From the NCBI RefSeq assembly GCF_051014685.1, contig NC_135061.1:124001-188000 (forward strand): a stretch of 64,000 nucleotides of DNA, in the 5' to 3' direction. Under the pieces are notes generated by a model. It saw nothing but the letters and a program-made list of their open reading frames with translations. It was not told where the DNA came from and made no database searches. Position numbers and translations under genes: made by a program. Position 1 is the stretch's first letter; every line of letters begins with the position of its first letter. Of this stretch, positions 34,681 to 50,300 are shown in pieces. The DNA comes from Ptiloglossa arizonensis. Its lineage: Eukaryota > Arthropoda > Insecta > Hymenoptera > Colletidae.

Positions 34681-37053
34681 GCATAAGTTCTAGGATATGC
34701 GTTATATATTATATGTTATACGTTGTACGTTATACGTTATACGTTATACGTTATACGTTATACGTTATACGTTATACGTTATACGTTATACGTTATACGT
34801 TATACGTTATACGTTATACGTTATAAGTTATACGTTATACGTTATACAATATACTTTATACGGCATAAGTTCTAGGATATGCGTTATAGATTATATGTTA
34901 TACGTTATACGTTATACGTTATACGTTATACGTTATACGTTATACGTTACACAGTATACGTTATACGTTATCCGTTATACGTTATACGTTATACTTTATA
35001 CGTTATACGTTATACGTTATACGTTATACGTATTACGTTATACGTTATACGTTATACGTTATACGTTATACGTTATACGTTATACGTTATACGTTATACG
35101 TTATACGTTATACGTTATACGTTATACGTTATACGTTATGCGTTATACGTTATACGTTATACGTTATACGTATTACGTTATAGGTTATACGTTATACGTT
35201 ATAGGTTGTACGTTATACGTTATACGTTATACATTATACGTTGTACGTTATACGTTATACGTTATACGTTATACGTTATACGATATACGTTATACGTTAT
35301 ACGTTACACGTTACACGTTATACGTTACACGTTATACGTTATACGTAATACGTTATACGTTATACGTTATACGTTATACGTTATACGTTATACGTTATAC
35401 GTTATACGTTATACGTTATACGTTATACGTTATACGTTATACGTTATACGTTATACGTTATACGTTATACGTTATACGTTATACGGTATACGTTATACGT
35501 TATACGTTATACGTTCTACGTTATACGTTATACGTTATACGTTATACGTTATACGTTATACGTTATACGTTATACGTTATACGTTATACGTTATACGTTA
35601 TACGTTATACGTTATACGTTAAAAGTTATACGTTATACGTTATACATTATACGTTATACGGCATAAGTTCTAGGATATGCGTTATAGATTATATGTTATA
35701 CGTTATACGTTATACGTTATACGTTATACGTTATACGTTACACGTTATACGTTATACGTTATACGTTATACGTTATACGTTATACGTTATACGTTATACG
35801 TTATACACTATATGTTATACGTTATACGTTATACACTATACGTTATACGGCATAAGTTCTAGGATATGCGTTATAGATTATATGTTATACGTTATACGTT
35901 ACACGTTATACGTTATACGTTATACGTTATACGTTATACGTATTACGTTATACGTTATACGTTATACGTTAAAAGTTATACGGTATACGTTATACGTTAA
36001 AAGTTATACGTTATACGTTATACGTTATACACTATATGTTATACGTTATACGTTATACACTATACGTTATACGGCATAAGTTCTAGGATATGCGTTATAT
36101 ATTATATGTTATACGTTGTACGTTATACGTTATACGTTATACGTTATACGTTATACGTTATACGTTATACGTTATACGTTATACGTTATACGTTATACGT
36201 TATACGTTATACGTTATAAGTTATACGTTATACGTTATACAATATACTTTATACGGCATAAGTTCTAGGATATGCGTTATAGATTATATGTTATACGTTA
36301 TACGTTATACGTTATACGTTATACGTTATACGTTATACGTTACACAGTATACGTTATACGTTATCCGTTATACGTTATACGTTATACTTTATACGTTATA
36401 CGTTATACGTTATACGTTATACGTATTACGTTATACGTTATACGTTATACGTTATACGTTATACGTTATACGTTATACGTTATACGTTATACGTTATACG
36501 TTATACGTTATACGTTATACGTTATACGTTATGCGTTATACGTTATACGTTATACGTTATACGTATTACGTTATAGGTTATACGTTATACGTTATAGGTT
36601 GTACGTTATACGTTATACGTTATACATTATACGTTGTACGTTATACGTTATACGTTATACGTTATACGTTATACGATATACGTTATACGTTATACGTTAC
36701 ACGTTACACGTTATACGTTACACGTTATACGTTATACGTAATACGTTATACGTTATACGTTATACGTTATACGTTATACGTTATACGTTATACGTTATAC
36801 GTTATACGTTATACGTTATACGTTATACGTTATACGTTATACGTTATACGTTATACGTTATACGTTATACGTTATACGTTATACGGTATACGTTATACGT
36901 TATACGTTATACGTTCTACGTTATACGTTATACGTTATACGTTATACGTTATACGTTATACGTTATACGTTATACTTTATACGTTATACGTTATACGTTA
37001 TACGTTATACGTTATACGTTATACGTTATACGTTATACGTTATACGCTATACG
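34268..37053 (+). repeat. Tandem duplication, 1,393-bp period
   Basis: Boxes at 34268, 34457, 34681 and 34863 recur at 35661, 35850, 36074 and 36256, offset 1,393 bp (199 x 7). The first copy overlaps the end of the 4,326-bp duplication, so the two events are nested. The right limit is approximate. Confidence 0.9.
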
Positions 37054-37662
37054 TTATACGTTATACGTTATACGTTATATGTTATAGGTTATACGTAATA
37101 CGTTATACGTTATACGTTATACGTTATACGTTCTACGTTCTACGTTATACGTTATACGTTATACGTTATACGTTATACGTTATACGTTATACGTTATACG
37201 TTATACGTTATACGTTATACGTTATACGTTATACGTTATACGTTATACGTTATACGTTATACGTTATACGTTATACGTTATACGTTATACGTTATACGTT
37301 ATACGTTATACGTTATACGTTATAGGTTATACGTTATACGTTATACGTTATGCGTTATACGTTATGCGTTATACGTTATACGTTATACGTTATACGTTAT
37401 ACGTTATACGTTATACGTTATACGTTATACGTTATACGTTATACGTTATACGTTATACGTTATACGTTATACGTTATACGTATTACGTTATACGTTATAC
37501 GTTATACGTTAAAAGTTATACGTTATACGTTATACGTTAAAAGTTATACGTTATACGTTAAAAGTTATACGTTATACGTTATACGTTAAAAGTTATACGT
37601 TATACGTTATACGTTATACACTATATGTTATACGTTATACGTTATACACTATACGTTATACG

Positions 37663-40600
37663 GCATAAGTTCTAGGATATGCGTTATATATTATATGTTA
37701 TACGTTGTACGTTATACGTTATACGTTATACGTTATACGTTATACGTTACACGTTATACGTTATACGTTATACGTTATACGTTATACGTTATACGTTATA
37801 CGTTATACTTTATACGTTATACGCTATACGTTATACGTTATTCAGCATAAGTTCTAGGATATGCGTTATACATTGTATGTTATACGTTATACATTATACG
37901 TTATACGTTGTACGTTATACGGTATACGATATACGATATACGTTACACGTTATCCGTTATACGTTATACGTTATACGTTATACGTATTACGTTATACGTT
38001 ATACGTTATACGTTATACGTTATACGTAATACGTTATACGTTATACGTTATACGTTATACGTTATACGTTATACGTTATACGTTATACGTTATACGTTAT
38101 ACGCTATACGTTATACGTTATTCAGCATAAGTTCTAGGATATGCGTTATACATTATATGTTATACGTTATACAATATACGTTATACGTTGTACGTTATAC
38201 GGTATACGATATACGATATACGTTACACGTTATCCGTTATACGTTATACGTTATACGTTATACGTATTACGTTATACGTTATACGTTATACGTTATACGT
38301 TATACGTTATACGTTATACGCTATACGTTATACGTTATACGTTATACGTTATATGTTATAGGTTATACGTAATACGTTATACGTTATACGTTATACGTTA
38401 TACGTTCTACGTTCTACGTTATACGTTATACGTTATACGTTATACGTTATACGTTATACGTTATACGTTATACCTTATACGTTAGACGTTATACGTTATA
38501 CGTTATACGTTATACGTTATACGTTATACGTTATACGTTATACGTTATACGTTATACGTTATACGTTATACGTTATACGTTATACGTTATACGATATACG
38601 TTATACGCTATACTTTATACGTAATACGTTACACGTTATACGTTATACGGTATACGTTATACGTTATACGTTATACGGTATACGTTATACGTTATACGTT
38701 ATGCGTTATACGTTATACGTTATACGTTATACGTATTACGTTATAGGTTATACGTTATACGTTATAGGTTATACGTTATACGTTATACGTTATACATTAT
38801 AAGTTGTACGTTATACGTTATACGTTATACGATATACGTTATACGTTATACGTTACACGTTACACGTTATACGTTATACGTTATACGTTATACGTAATAC
38901 GTTATACGTTATACGTTATACGTTATACGTTATACGTTATACGTTATACGTTATACGTTATACGTTATACGTTATACGTTATACGTTATAGGTTATACGT
39001 TATACGTTATACGTTATACGTTATACGGTATACGTTATACGTTATACGTTATACGTTCTACGTTATACGTTATACGTTATACGTTATAAGTTATACGTTA
39101 TACGTTATACGTTATACTTTATACGTTATACGTTATACGTTATACGTTATACGTTATACGTTATACGTTATACGTTATACGTTATACGCTATACGTTATA
39201 CGTTATTCAGCATAAGTTCTAGGATATGCGTTATACATTATATGTTATACGTTATACAATATACGTTATACGTTGTACGTTATACGGTATACGATATACG
39301 ATATACGTTACACGTTATCCGTTATACGTTATACGTTATACGTTATACGTATTACGTTATACGTTATACGTTATACGTTAAAAGTTATACGTTATACGTT
39401 ATACCTTATACGTTAAAAGTTATACGTTATACGTTATACGTTAAAAGTTATACGTTATACGTTATACGTTAAAAGTTATACGTTATACGTTATACGTTAT
39501 ACACTATATGTTATACGTTATACGTTATACACTATACGTTATACGGCATAAGTTCTAGGATATGCGTTATATATTATATGTTATACGTTGTACGTTATAC
39601 GTTATACGTTATACGTTATACGTTATACGTTATACGTTATACGTTATACGTTATACGTTATACGTTATACGTTATACGTTATACGTTTTACGCTATACGT
39701 TATACGTTATTCAGCATAAGTTCTAGGATATGCGTTATACATTATATGTTATACGTTATACAATATACGTTATACGTTGTACGTTATACGGTATACGATA
39801 TACGATATACGTTACACGTTATCCGTTATACGTTACACGTTATACGTTATACGTATTACGTTATACGTTATACGTTATACGTTAAAAGTTATACGTTATA
39901 CGTTATACGTTATACGTTAAAAGTTATACGTTATACGTTATACGTTAAAAGTTATACGTTATACGTTATACGTTATACACTATATGTTATACGTTATACG
40001 TTATACACTATACGTTATACGGCATAAGTTCTAGGATATGCGTTATATATTATATGTTATACGTTGTACGTTATACGTTATACGTTATACGTTATACGTT
40101 ATACGTTATACGTTATACGTTATACGTTATACGTTATACGTTATACGTTATACGTTATACGTTACACGCTATACGTTATACGTTATTCAGCATAAGTTCT
40201 AGGATATGCGTTATACATTATATGTTATACGTTATACAATATACGTTATACGTTGTACGTTATACGGTATACGATATACGATATACGTTACACGTTATCC
40301 GTTATACGTTATACGTTATACGTTATACGTATTACGTTATACGTTATACGTTATACGTTATACGTTATACGTTATACGTTATACGTTATACGTTATACGT
40401 TATACGTTATACGTTATACGTTATACGTTATACGTTACACGTTATATGTTATACGTTATACGTTATACGTTATACGTTATACGTTATACGTCATACGTTA
40501 TACGTTAAAAGATATACGTTATACGTTATACATTATACGTTATACGGCATAAGTTCTAGGATATGCGTTATAGATTATATGTTATACGTTATACGTTATA

Positions 40601-41700
40601 CGTTATACGTTATACGTTATACGTTACACGTTATGCGTTATACGTTATACGTTATACGTTATACGTTATACGTTATACGTTATACGTTATACGTTATACG
40701 TTAAAAGTTATACGTTATACGTTATACATTATACTTTTTACGGCATAAGTTCTAGGATATGCGTTATAGATTATACGTTATACGTTATACGTTATACGTT
40801 ATACGTTATACGTTATACGTTATACGTTATACGTTATACGTTATACGTTATACGTTATACGTTATACGTTATACGTTATACGTTATACGTTATACGTTAT
40901 ACGTTATACGTTATACGTTCTACGTTCTACGTTCTACGTTATACGTTATACGTTATACGTAATACGTTATACGTTATACGTTATACGTTATACGTTATAC
41001 GTTATACGTTATACGTTATACGTTATACGTTATACGTTATACGTTATACGTTATACGTTATACGTTATACGTTATACGTTATACGTTATACGTTATACGT
41101 TATACGTTATACGTTATACGTTATACGTTATACGTTATACGTTATACGCTATACCTTATACGTTATTCAGCATAAGTTCTAGGATATGCGTTATACATTA
41201 TATGTTATACGTTATACAATATACGTTATACGTTGTACGTTATACGGTATACGATATACGATATACGTTACACGTTATCCGTTATACGTTATACGTTATA
41301 CGTTATACGTATTACGTTATACGTTATACGTTATACGTTATACGTATTACGTTATACGTTATACGTTATACGTTAAAAGTTATACGTTATACGTTATACG
41401 TTATACGTATTACGTTATACGTTATACGTTATACGTTAAAAGTTATACGTTATACGTTATACGTTAAAAGTTATACGTTATACGTTATACGTTATACACT
41501 ATATGTTATACGTTATACGTTATACACTATACGTTATACGGCATAAGTTCTAGGATATGCGTTATATATTATATGTTATACGTTGTACGTTATACGTTAT
41601 ACGTTATACGTTATACGTTATACGTTATACGTTATACGTTATACGTTATACGTTATACGTTATACGTTATTCGTTATACGCTATACGTTATACGTTATTC
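37663..41700 (+). repeat. Dispersed copy of the 18.4-21.7 kb block
   Basis: Boxes 37663, 37845 and 38125 correspond to 18406, 18574 and 18854 (offsets 19,257 to 19,271). Boxes 39210, 39546, 39714, 40022, 40190, 40547, 40743, 41170 and 41541 correspond to 19351 through 21675 (offsets 19,852 to 19,866). Between the two parts this copy has 588 extra bases (84 x 7). Types and neighbouring variants match. Confidence 0.85.
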
Positions 41701-42044
41701 AGCATAAGTTCTAGGATATGCGTTATACATTATATGTTATACGTTATACAATATACGTTATACGTTGTACGTTATACGGTATACGATATACGATATACGT
41801 TACACGTTATCCGTTATACGTTATACGTTATACGTTATACGTATTACGTTATACGTTATACGTTATACGTTATACGTTATACGTTATACGTTATACGTTA
41901 TACGTTATACGTTATACGTTATACGTTATACGTTACACGTTATACGTTATACGTTATACGTTATACGTTATACGTTATACGTTATACGTTATACGTTATA
42001 CGTTAAAAGTTATACGTTATACGTTATTCATTATACGTTATACG

Positions 42045-45000
42045 GCATAAGTTCTAGGATATGCGTTATAGATTATATGTTATACGTTATACGTTATACG
42101 TTATACGTTATACGTTATACGTTATACGTTACACGTTATGCGTTATACGTTATACGTTATACGTTATACGTTATACGTTATACGTTATACGTTATACGTT
42201 ATACGTTAAAAGTTATACGTTATACGTTATACATTATACTTTTTACGGCATAAGTTCTAGGATATGCGTTATAGATTATATGTTATACGTTATACGTTAT
42301 ACGTTATACGTTATACGTTATACGTTACACAGTATACGTTATACGTTATCCGTTATACGTTATACGTTATACTTTATACGTTATACGTTATACGTTATAC
42401 GTTATACGTATTACGTCATACGTTATACGTTATACGTTATACGTTATACGTTATACGTTATACGTTATACGTTATACGTTATACGTTATACGTTATACGT
42501 TATACGTTATACGTTATACGTTATACGTTATACGTTATACGTTATACGTTATACATTATACGTTATACGGCATAAGTTCTAGGATATGCGTTATAGATTA
42601 TATGTTATGCGTTATACGTTATACGTTATACGTTATACGTTATACGTTACACGTTATACGTTATACGTTATACGTTATACGTTATACGTTATACGTTATA
42701 CGTTATACGTTAAAAGTTATACGTTATACGTTATACATTATACTTTATACGGCATTAGATCTAGGATATGCGTTATAGATTATATGTTATACGTTATACG
42801 TTATACGTTATACGTTATACGTTATACGTTATACGTTATACGTTACACAGTATACGTTATACGTTATCCGTTATACGTTATACGTTATACTTTATACGTT
42901 ATACGTTATACGTTATACGTTATACGTATTACGTTATACGTTATACGTTATACGTTATACGTTATACGTTATACCTTATACGTTATACGTTATACGTTAT
43001 ACGTTATACGTTATACGTTATACGTTATACGTTATACGTTATACGTTATTTGTTATAGGTTATACGTTATACGTTATACATTATACGTTATACGTTATAC
43101 GTTATACGTTATACGTATTACGTTATACGTTATACGTTATACGTTATACGTTATACGTTATACGTTATACGCTATACTTTATACGTAATACGTTACACGT
43201 TATACGTTATACGTTATACGTTATACGTTATACGTTATACGTTATACGTTATACGTTATACGTTATACGTTATACGTTATACGGTATACGTTATACGTTA
43301 TACGTTATACGTTCTACGTTATACGTTATACGTTATACGTTATACGTTATACGTTATACGTTATACGTTATACTTTATACGTTATACGTTATACGTTATA
43401 CGTTATACGTTATACGTTATACGTTATACGTTATACGTTATACGCTATACGTTATACGTTATACGTTATACGTTATATGTTATAGGTTATACGTAATACG
43501 TTATACGTTATACGTTATACGTTATACGTTCTACGTTCTACGTTATACGTTATACGTTATACGTTATACGTTATACGTTATACGTTATACGTTATACGTT
43601 ATACGTTATACGTTATACGTTATACGTTATACGTTATACGTTATACGTTATACGTTATACGTTCTACGTTCTACGTTCTACGTTCTACGTTATACGTTAT
43701 ACGTTATACGTTATACGTTATACGTTATACGTTATACGTTATACGTTATACGTTATACGTTATACGTTATACGTTATACGTTATACGTTATACGTTATAC
43801 GTTATACGTTATACGTTATACGTTATACGTTATACGTTATACGTTATACGTTATACGTTATACGTTATACGTTATACGTTATAGGTTATACGTTATAGGT
43901 TATACGTTATACGTTATACGTTATGCGTTATACGTTATGCGTTATACGTTATACGTTATACGTTATACGTTATACGTTATACGTTATACGTTATACGTTA
44001 TACGTTATACGTTATACGTTATACGTTATACGTTATACGTTATACGTTATACGTTATACGTTATACGTTATACGTATTACGTTATACGTTATACGTTATA
44101 CGTTAAAAGTTATACGTTATACGTTATACGTTAAAAGTTATACGTTATACGTTAAAAGTTATACGTTATACGTTATACGTTAAAAGTTATACGTTATACG
44201 TTATACGTTATACACTATATGTTATACGTTATACGTTATACACTATACGTTATACGGCATAAGTTCTAGGATATGCGTTATACGTTGTACGTTATACGTT
44301 GTACGTTATACGTTATACGTTATACGTTATACGTTATACGTTATACGTTATACGTTATACGTTATACGTTATACGTTATACGTTATACTTTATACGTTAT
44401 ACGCTATACGTTATACGTTATTCAGCATAAGTTCTAGGATATGCGTTATACATTGTATGTTATACGTTATACATTATACGTTATACGTTATACGTTATAC
44501 GTTATACGTTATACGTTATACGTTATACGTTATACGTTATACGTTATACGTTATACGTTATACGTTATACGTTATACGTTATACGTTATACGTTATACGT
44601 TATACGTTATACGTTATACGTTATACGTTATACGTTATACGTTATACATTATACGTTATACGGCATAAGTTCTAGGATATGCGTTATAGATTATATGTTA
44701 TGCGTTATACGTTATACGTTATACGTTATACGTTATACGTTACACGTTATACGTTATACGTTATACGTTATACGTTATACGTATTACGTTATACGTTATA
44801 CGTTATACGTTATACGTTATACGTTATACGTTATACGTTATACGTTATACGTTATACGTTATACGTTATACGTTACACGTTATACGTTATACGTTATACG
44901 TTATACGTTATACGTTATACGTTATACGTTATACGTTATACGTTAAAAGTTATACGTTATACGTTATACATTATACGTTATACGGCATAAGTTCTAGGAT

Positions 45001-47350
45001 ATGCGTTATAGATTATATGTTATACGTTATACGTTATACGTTATACGTTATACGTTATACGTTATACGTTACACGTTATGCGTTATACGTTATACGTTAT
45101 ACGTTATACGTTATACGTTATACGTTATACGTTATACGTTATACGTTAAAAGTTATACGTTATACGTTATACATTATACTTTTTACGGCATAAGTTCTAG
45201 GATATGCGTTATAGATTATATGTTATACGTTATACGTTATACGTTATACGTTATACGTTATACGTTACACAGTATACGTTATACGTTATCCGTTATACGT
45301 TATACGTTATACTTTATACGTTATACGTTATACGTTATACGTTATACGTATTACGTCATACGTTATACGTTATACGTTATACGTTATACGTTATACGTTA
45401 TACGTTATACGTTATACGTTATACGTTATACGTTATACGTTATACGTTATACGTTATACGTTATACGTTATACGTTATACGTTATACATTATACGTTATA
45501 CGGCATAAGTTCTAGGATATGCGTTATAGATTATATGTTATGCGTTATACGTTATACGTTATACGTTATACGTTATACGTTACACGTTATACGTTATACG
45601 TTATACGTTATACGTTATACGTTATACGTTATACGTTATACGTTAAAAGTTATACGTTATACGTTATACATTATACTTTATACGGCATAAGATCTAGGAT
45701 ATGCGTTATAGATTATATGTTATACGTTATACGTTATACGTTATACGTTATACGTTATACGTTATACGTTACACAGTATACGTTATACGTTATCCGTTAT
45801 ACGTTATACGTTATACTTTATACGTTATACGTTATACGTTATACGTTATACGTATTACGTTATACGTTATACGTTATACGTTATACGTTATACGTTATAC
45901 CTTATACGTTATACGTTATACGTTATACGTTATACGTTATACGTTATACGTTATACGTTATACGTTATTTGTTATAGGTTATACGTTATACGTTATACAT
46001 TATACGTTATACGTTATACGTTATACGTTATACGTATTACGTTATACGTTATACGTTATACGTTATACGTTATACGTTATACGTTATACGCTATACTTTA
46101 TACGTAATACGTTACACGTTATACGTTATACGTTATACGTTATATGTTATACGTTATACGTTATACGTTATACGTTATACGTTATACGTTATACGTTATA
46201 CGGTATACGTTATACGTTATACGTTATACGTTCTACGTTATACGTTATACGTTATACGTTATACGTTATACGTTATACGTTATACGTTATACTTTATACG
46301 TTATACGTTATACGTTATACGTTATACGTTATACGTTATACGTTATACGTTATACGTTATACGCTATACGTTATACGTTATACGTTATACGTTATATGTT
46401 ATAGGTTATACGTAATACGTTATACGTTATACGTTATACGTTATACGTTCTACGTTCTACGTTATACGTTATACGTTATACGTTATACGTTATACGTTAT
46501 ACGTTATACGTTATACGTTATACGTTATACGTTATACGTTATACGTTATACGTTATACGTTATACGTTATACGTTATACGTTATACGTTCTACGTTCTAC
46601 GTTCTACGTTATACGTTATACGTTATACGTTATACGTTATACGTTATACGTTATACGTTATACGTTATACGTTATACGTTATACGTTATACGTTATACGT
46701 TATACGTTATACGTTATACGTTATACGTTATACGTTATACGTTATACGTTATACGTTATACGTTATACGTTATACGTTATACGTTATAGGTTATACGTTA
46801 TAGGTTATACGTTATACGTTATACGTTATGCCTTATACGTTATGCGTTATACGTTATACGTTATACGTTATACGTTATACGTTATACGTTATACGTTATA
46901 CGTTATACGTTATACGTTATACGTTATACGTTATACGTTATACGTTATACGTTATACGTTATACGTTATACGTTATACGTATTACGTTATACGTTATACG
47001 TTATACGTTAAAAGTTATACGTTATACGTTATACGTTAAAAGTTATACGTTATACGTTAAAAGTTATACGTTATACGTTATACGTTAAAAGTTATACGTT
47101 ATACGTTATACGTTATACACTATATGTTATACGTTATACGTTATACACTATACGTTATACGGCATAAGTTCTAGGATATGCGTTATACGTTGTACGTTAT
47201 ACGTTGTACGTTATACGTTATACGTTATACGTTATACGTTATACGTTATACGTTATACGTTATACGTTATACGTTATACGTTATACGTTATACTTTATAC
47301 GTTATACGCTATACGTTATACGTTATTCAGCATAAGTTCTAGGATATGCG
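42045..47350 (+). repeat. Tandem duplication, about 2.9-kb period
   Basis: Boxes 42045, 42248, 42570, 42752, 44257 and 44425 recur at 44985, 45188, 45503, 45685, 47162 and 47330. Offsets fall from 2,940 to 2,933 to 2,905, all multiples of 7, so the copies differ only by whole heptamers. The 1191-2300 and 7512-8690 stretches are further relatives of this block. Confidence 0.85.
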
Positions 47351-50300
47351 TTATACATTGTATGTTATACGTTATACATTATACGTTATACGTTATACGT
47401 TATACGTTATACGTTATACGTTATACGTTATACGTTATACGTTATACGTTATACGTTATACGTTATACGTTATACGTTATACGTTATACGTTATACGTTA
47501 TACGTTATACGTTATACGTTATACGTTATACGTTATAGGTTATACGTTATAGGTTATACGATATACGATATACGTTACACGTTATCCGTTATACGTTATA
47601 CGTTATACGTTATACGTATTACGTTATACGTTATACGTTATACGTTATACGTTATACGTTATACGTTATACGTTATACGTTATACGTTATACGTTATACG
47701 TTATACGTTATACGTTATACGTTATACGTTATACGTTATACGTTATACGTTATACGTTATACGTTATGCGTTATACGTTATACGTTATACGTTATACGTA
47801 TTACGTTATAGGTTATACGTTATACGTTATAGGTTATACGTTATACGTTATACGTTATACATTATACGTTGTACGTTATACGTTATACGTTATACGTTAT
47901 ACGTTATACGATATACGTTATACGTTATACGTTACACGTTACACGTTATACGTTATACGTTATACGTTATACGTAATACGTTATACGTTATACGTTATAC
48001 GTTATACGTTATACGTTATACGTTATACGTTATACGTTATACGTTATACGTTATACGTTATACGTTATACGTTATACGTTATACGTTATACGTTATACGG
48101 TATACGATATACGTTATACGTTATACGTTCTACGTTATACGTTATACGTTATACGTTATACGTTATACGTTATACGTTATACGTTATACTTTATACGTTA
48201 TACGTTATACGTTATACGTTATACGTTATACGTTATACGTTATACGTTATACGTTATACGCTATACGTTATACGTTATACGTTATACGTTATATGTTATA
48301 GGTTATACGTAATACGTTATACGTTATACGTTATACGTTATACGTTATACGTTATACGTATTACGTTATAGGTTATACGTTATACGTTATAGGTTATACG
48401 TTATACGTTATACGTTATACATTATACGTTGTACGTTATACGTTATACGTTATACGTTATACGTTATACGATATACGTTATACGTTATACGTTATACGTT
48501 ATAGGTTATACGTTATACGTTATACGTTATACGTTATACGTTATACGGTATACGTTATACGTTATACGTTATACGTTCTACGTTATACGTTATACGTTAT
48601 ACGTTATACGTTATACGTTATACGTTATACGTTATACTTTATACGTTATACGTTATACGTTATACGTTATACGTTATACGTTATACGTTCTACGTTCTAC
48701 GTTCCACGTTATACGTTATACGTTATACGTTATACGTTATACGTTATACGTTATACGGTATACGTTATACGTTATACGTTATACGTTATACGTTATACGT
48801 TATACGTTATACGTTACACGTTATACGTTATACGTTATACGTTATACGTTATACGTTATACGTTATACGTTATACGTTATACGTTAAAAGTTATACGTTA
48901 TACGTTATACATTATACGTTATACGGCATAAGTTCTAGGATATGCGTTATAGATTATATGTTATACGTTATACGTTATACGTTATACGTTATACGTTATA
49001 CGTTACACGTTATGCGTTATACGTTATACGTTATACGTTATACGTTATACGTTATACGTTATACGTTATACGTTATACGTTAAAAGTTATACGTTATACG
49101 TTATACATTATACTTTTTACGGCATAAGTTCTAGGATATGCGTTATAGATTATATGTTATACGTTATACGTTATACGTTATACGTTATACGTTATACGTT
49201 ACACAGTATACGTTATACGTTATCCGTTATACGTTATACGTTATACTTTATACGTTATACGTTATACGTTATACGTTATACGTATTACGTCATACGTCAT
49301 ACGTTATACGTTATACGTTATACGTTATACGTTATAGGTTATACGTTATACGTTATAGGTTATACGTTATACGTTATACGTTATACGTTATACGTTATAC
49401 GTTATACGTTATACGTTATACATTATACGTTATACGGCATAAGTTCTAGGATATGCGTTATAGATTATATGTTATGCGTTATACGTTATACGTTATACGT
49501 TATACGTTATACGTTACACGTTATACGTTATACGTTATACGTTATACGTTATACGTTATACGTTATACGTTATACGTTAAAAGTTATACGTTATACGTTA
49601 TACATTATACTTTATACGGCATAAGATCTAGGATATGCGTTATAGATTATATGTTGTACGTTATACGTTATACGTTATACGTTATACGTTATACGTTATA
49701 CGTTACACAGTATACGTTATACGTTATCCGTTATACGTTATACGTTATACTTTATACGTTATACGTTATACGTTATACGTTATACGTTATACGTATTACG
49801 TTATACGTTATACGTTATACGTTATACGTTATACGTATACCTTATACGTTATACGTTATACGTTATACGTTATACGTTATACGTTATACGTTATACGTTA
49901 TACGTTATTTGTTATAGGTTATACGTTATACGTTATACATTATACGTTATACTTTATACGTTATACGTTATACGTATTACGTTATACGTTATACGTTATA
50001 CGTTATACGTTATACGTTATACGTTATACGTTATACGCTATACTTTATACGTAATACGTTACACGTTATACGTTATACGGTATACGTTATACGTTATACG
50101 TTATACGTTATACGTTATACGTTATGCGTTATACGTTATACGTTATACGTTATACGTATTACGTTATAGGTTATACGTTATACGTTATAGGTTATACGTT
50201 ATACGTTATCCGTTATACATTATACGTTGTACGTTATACGTTATACGTTATACGTTATACGTTATACGATATACGTTATACGTTATACGTTACACGTTAC

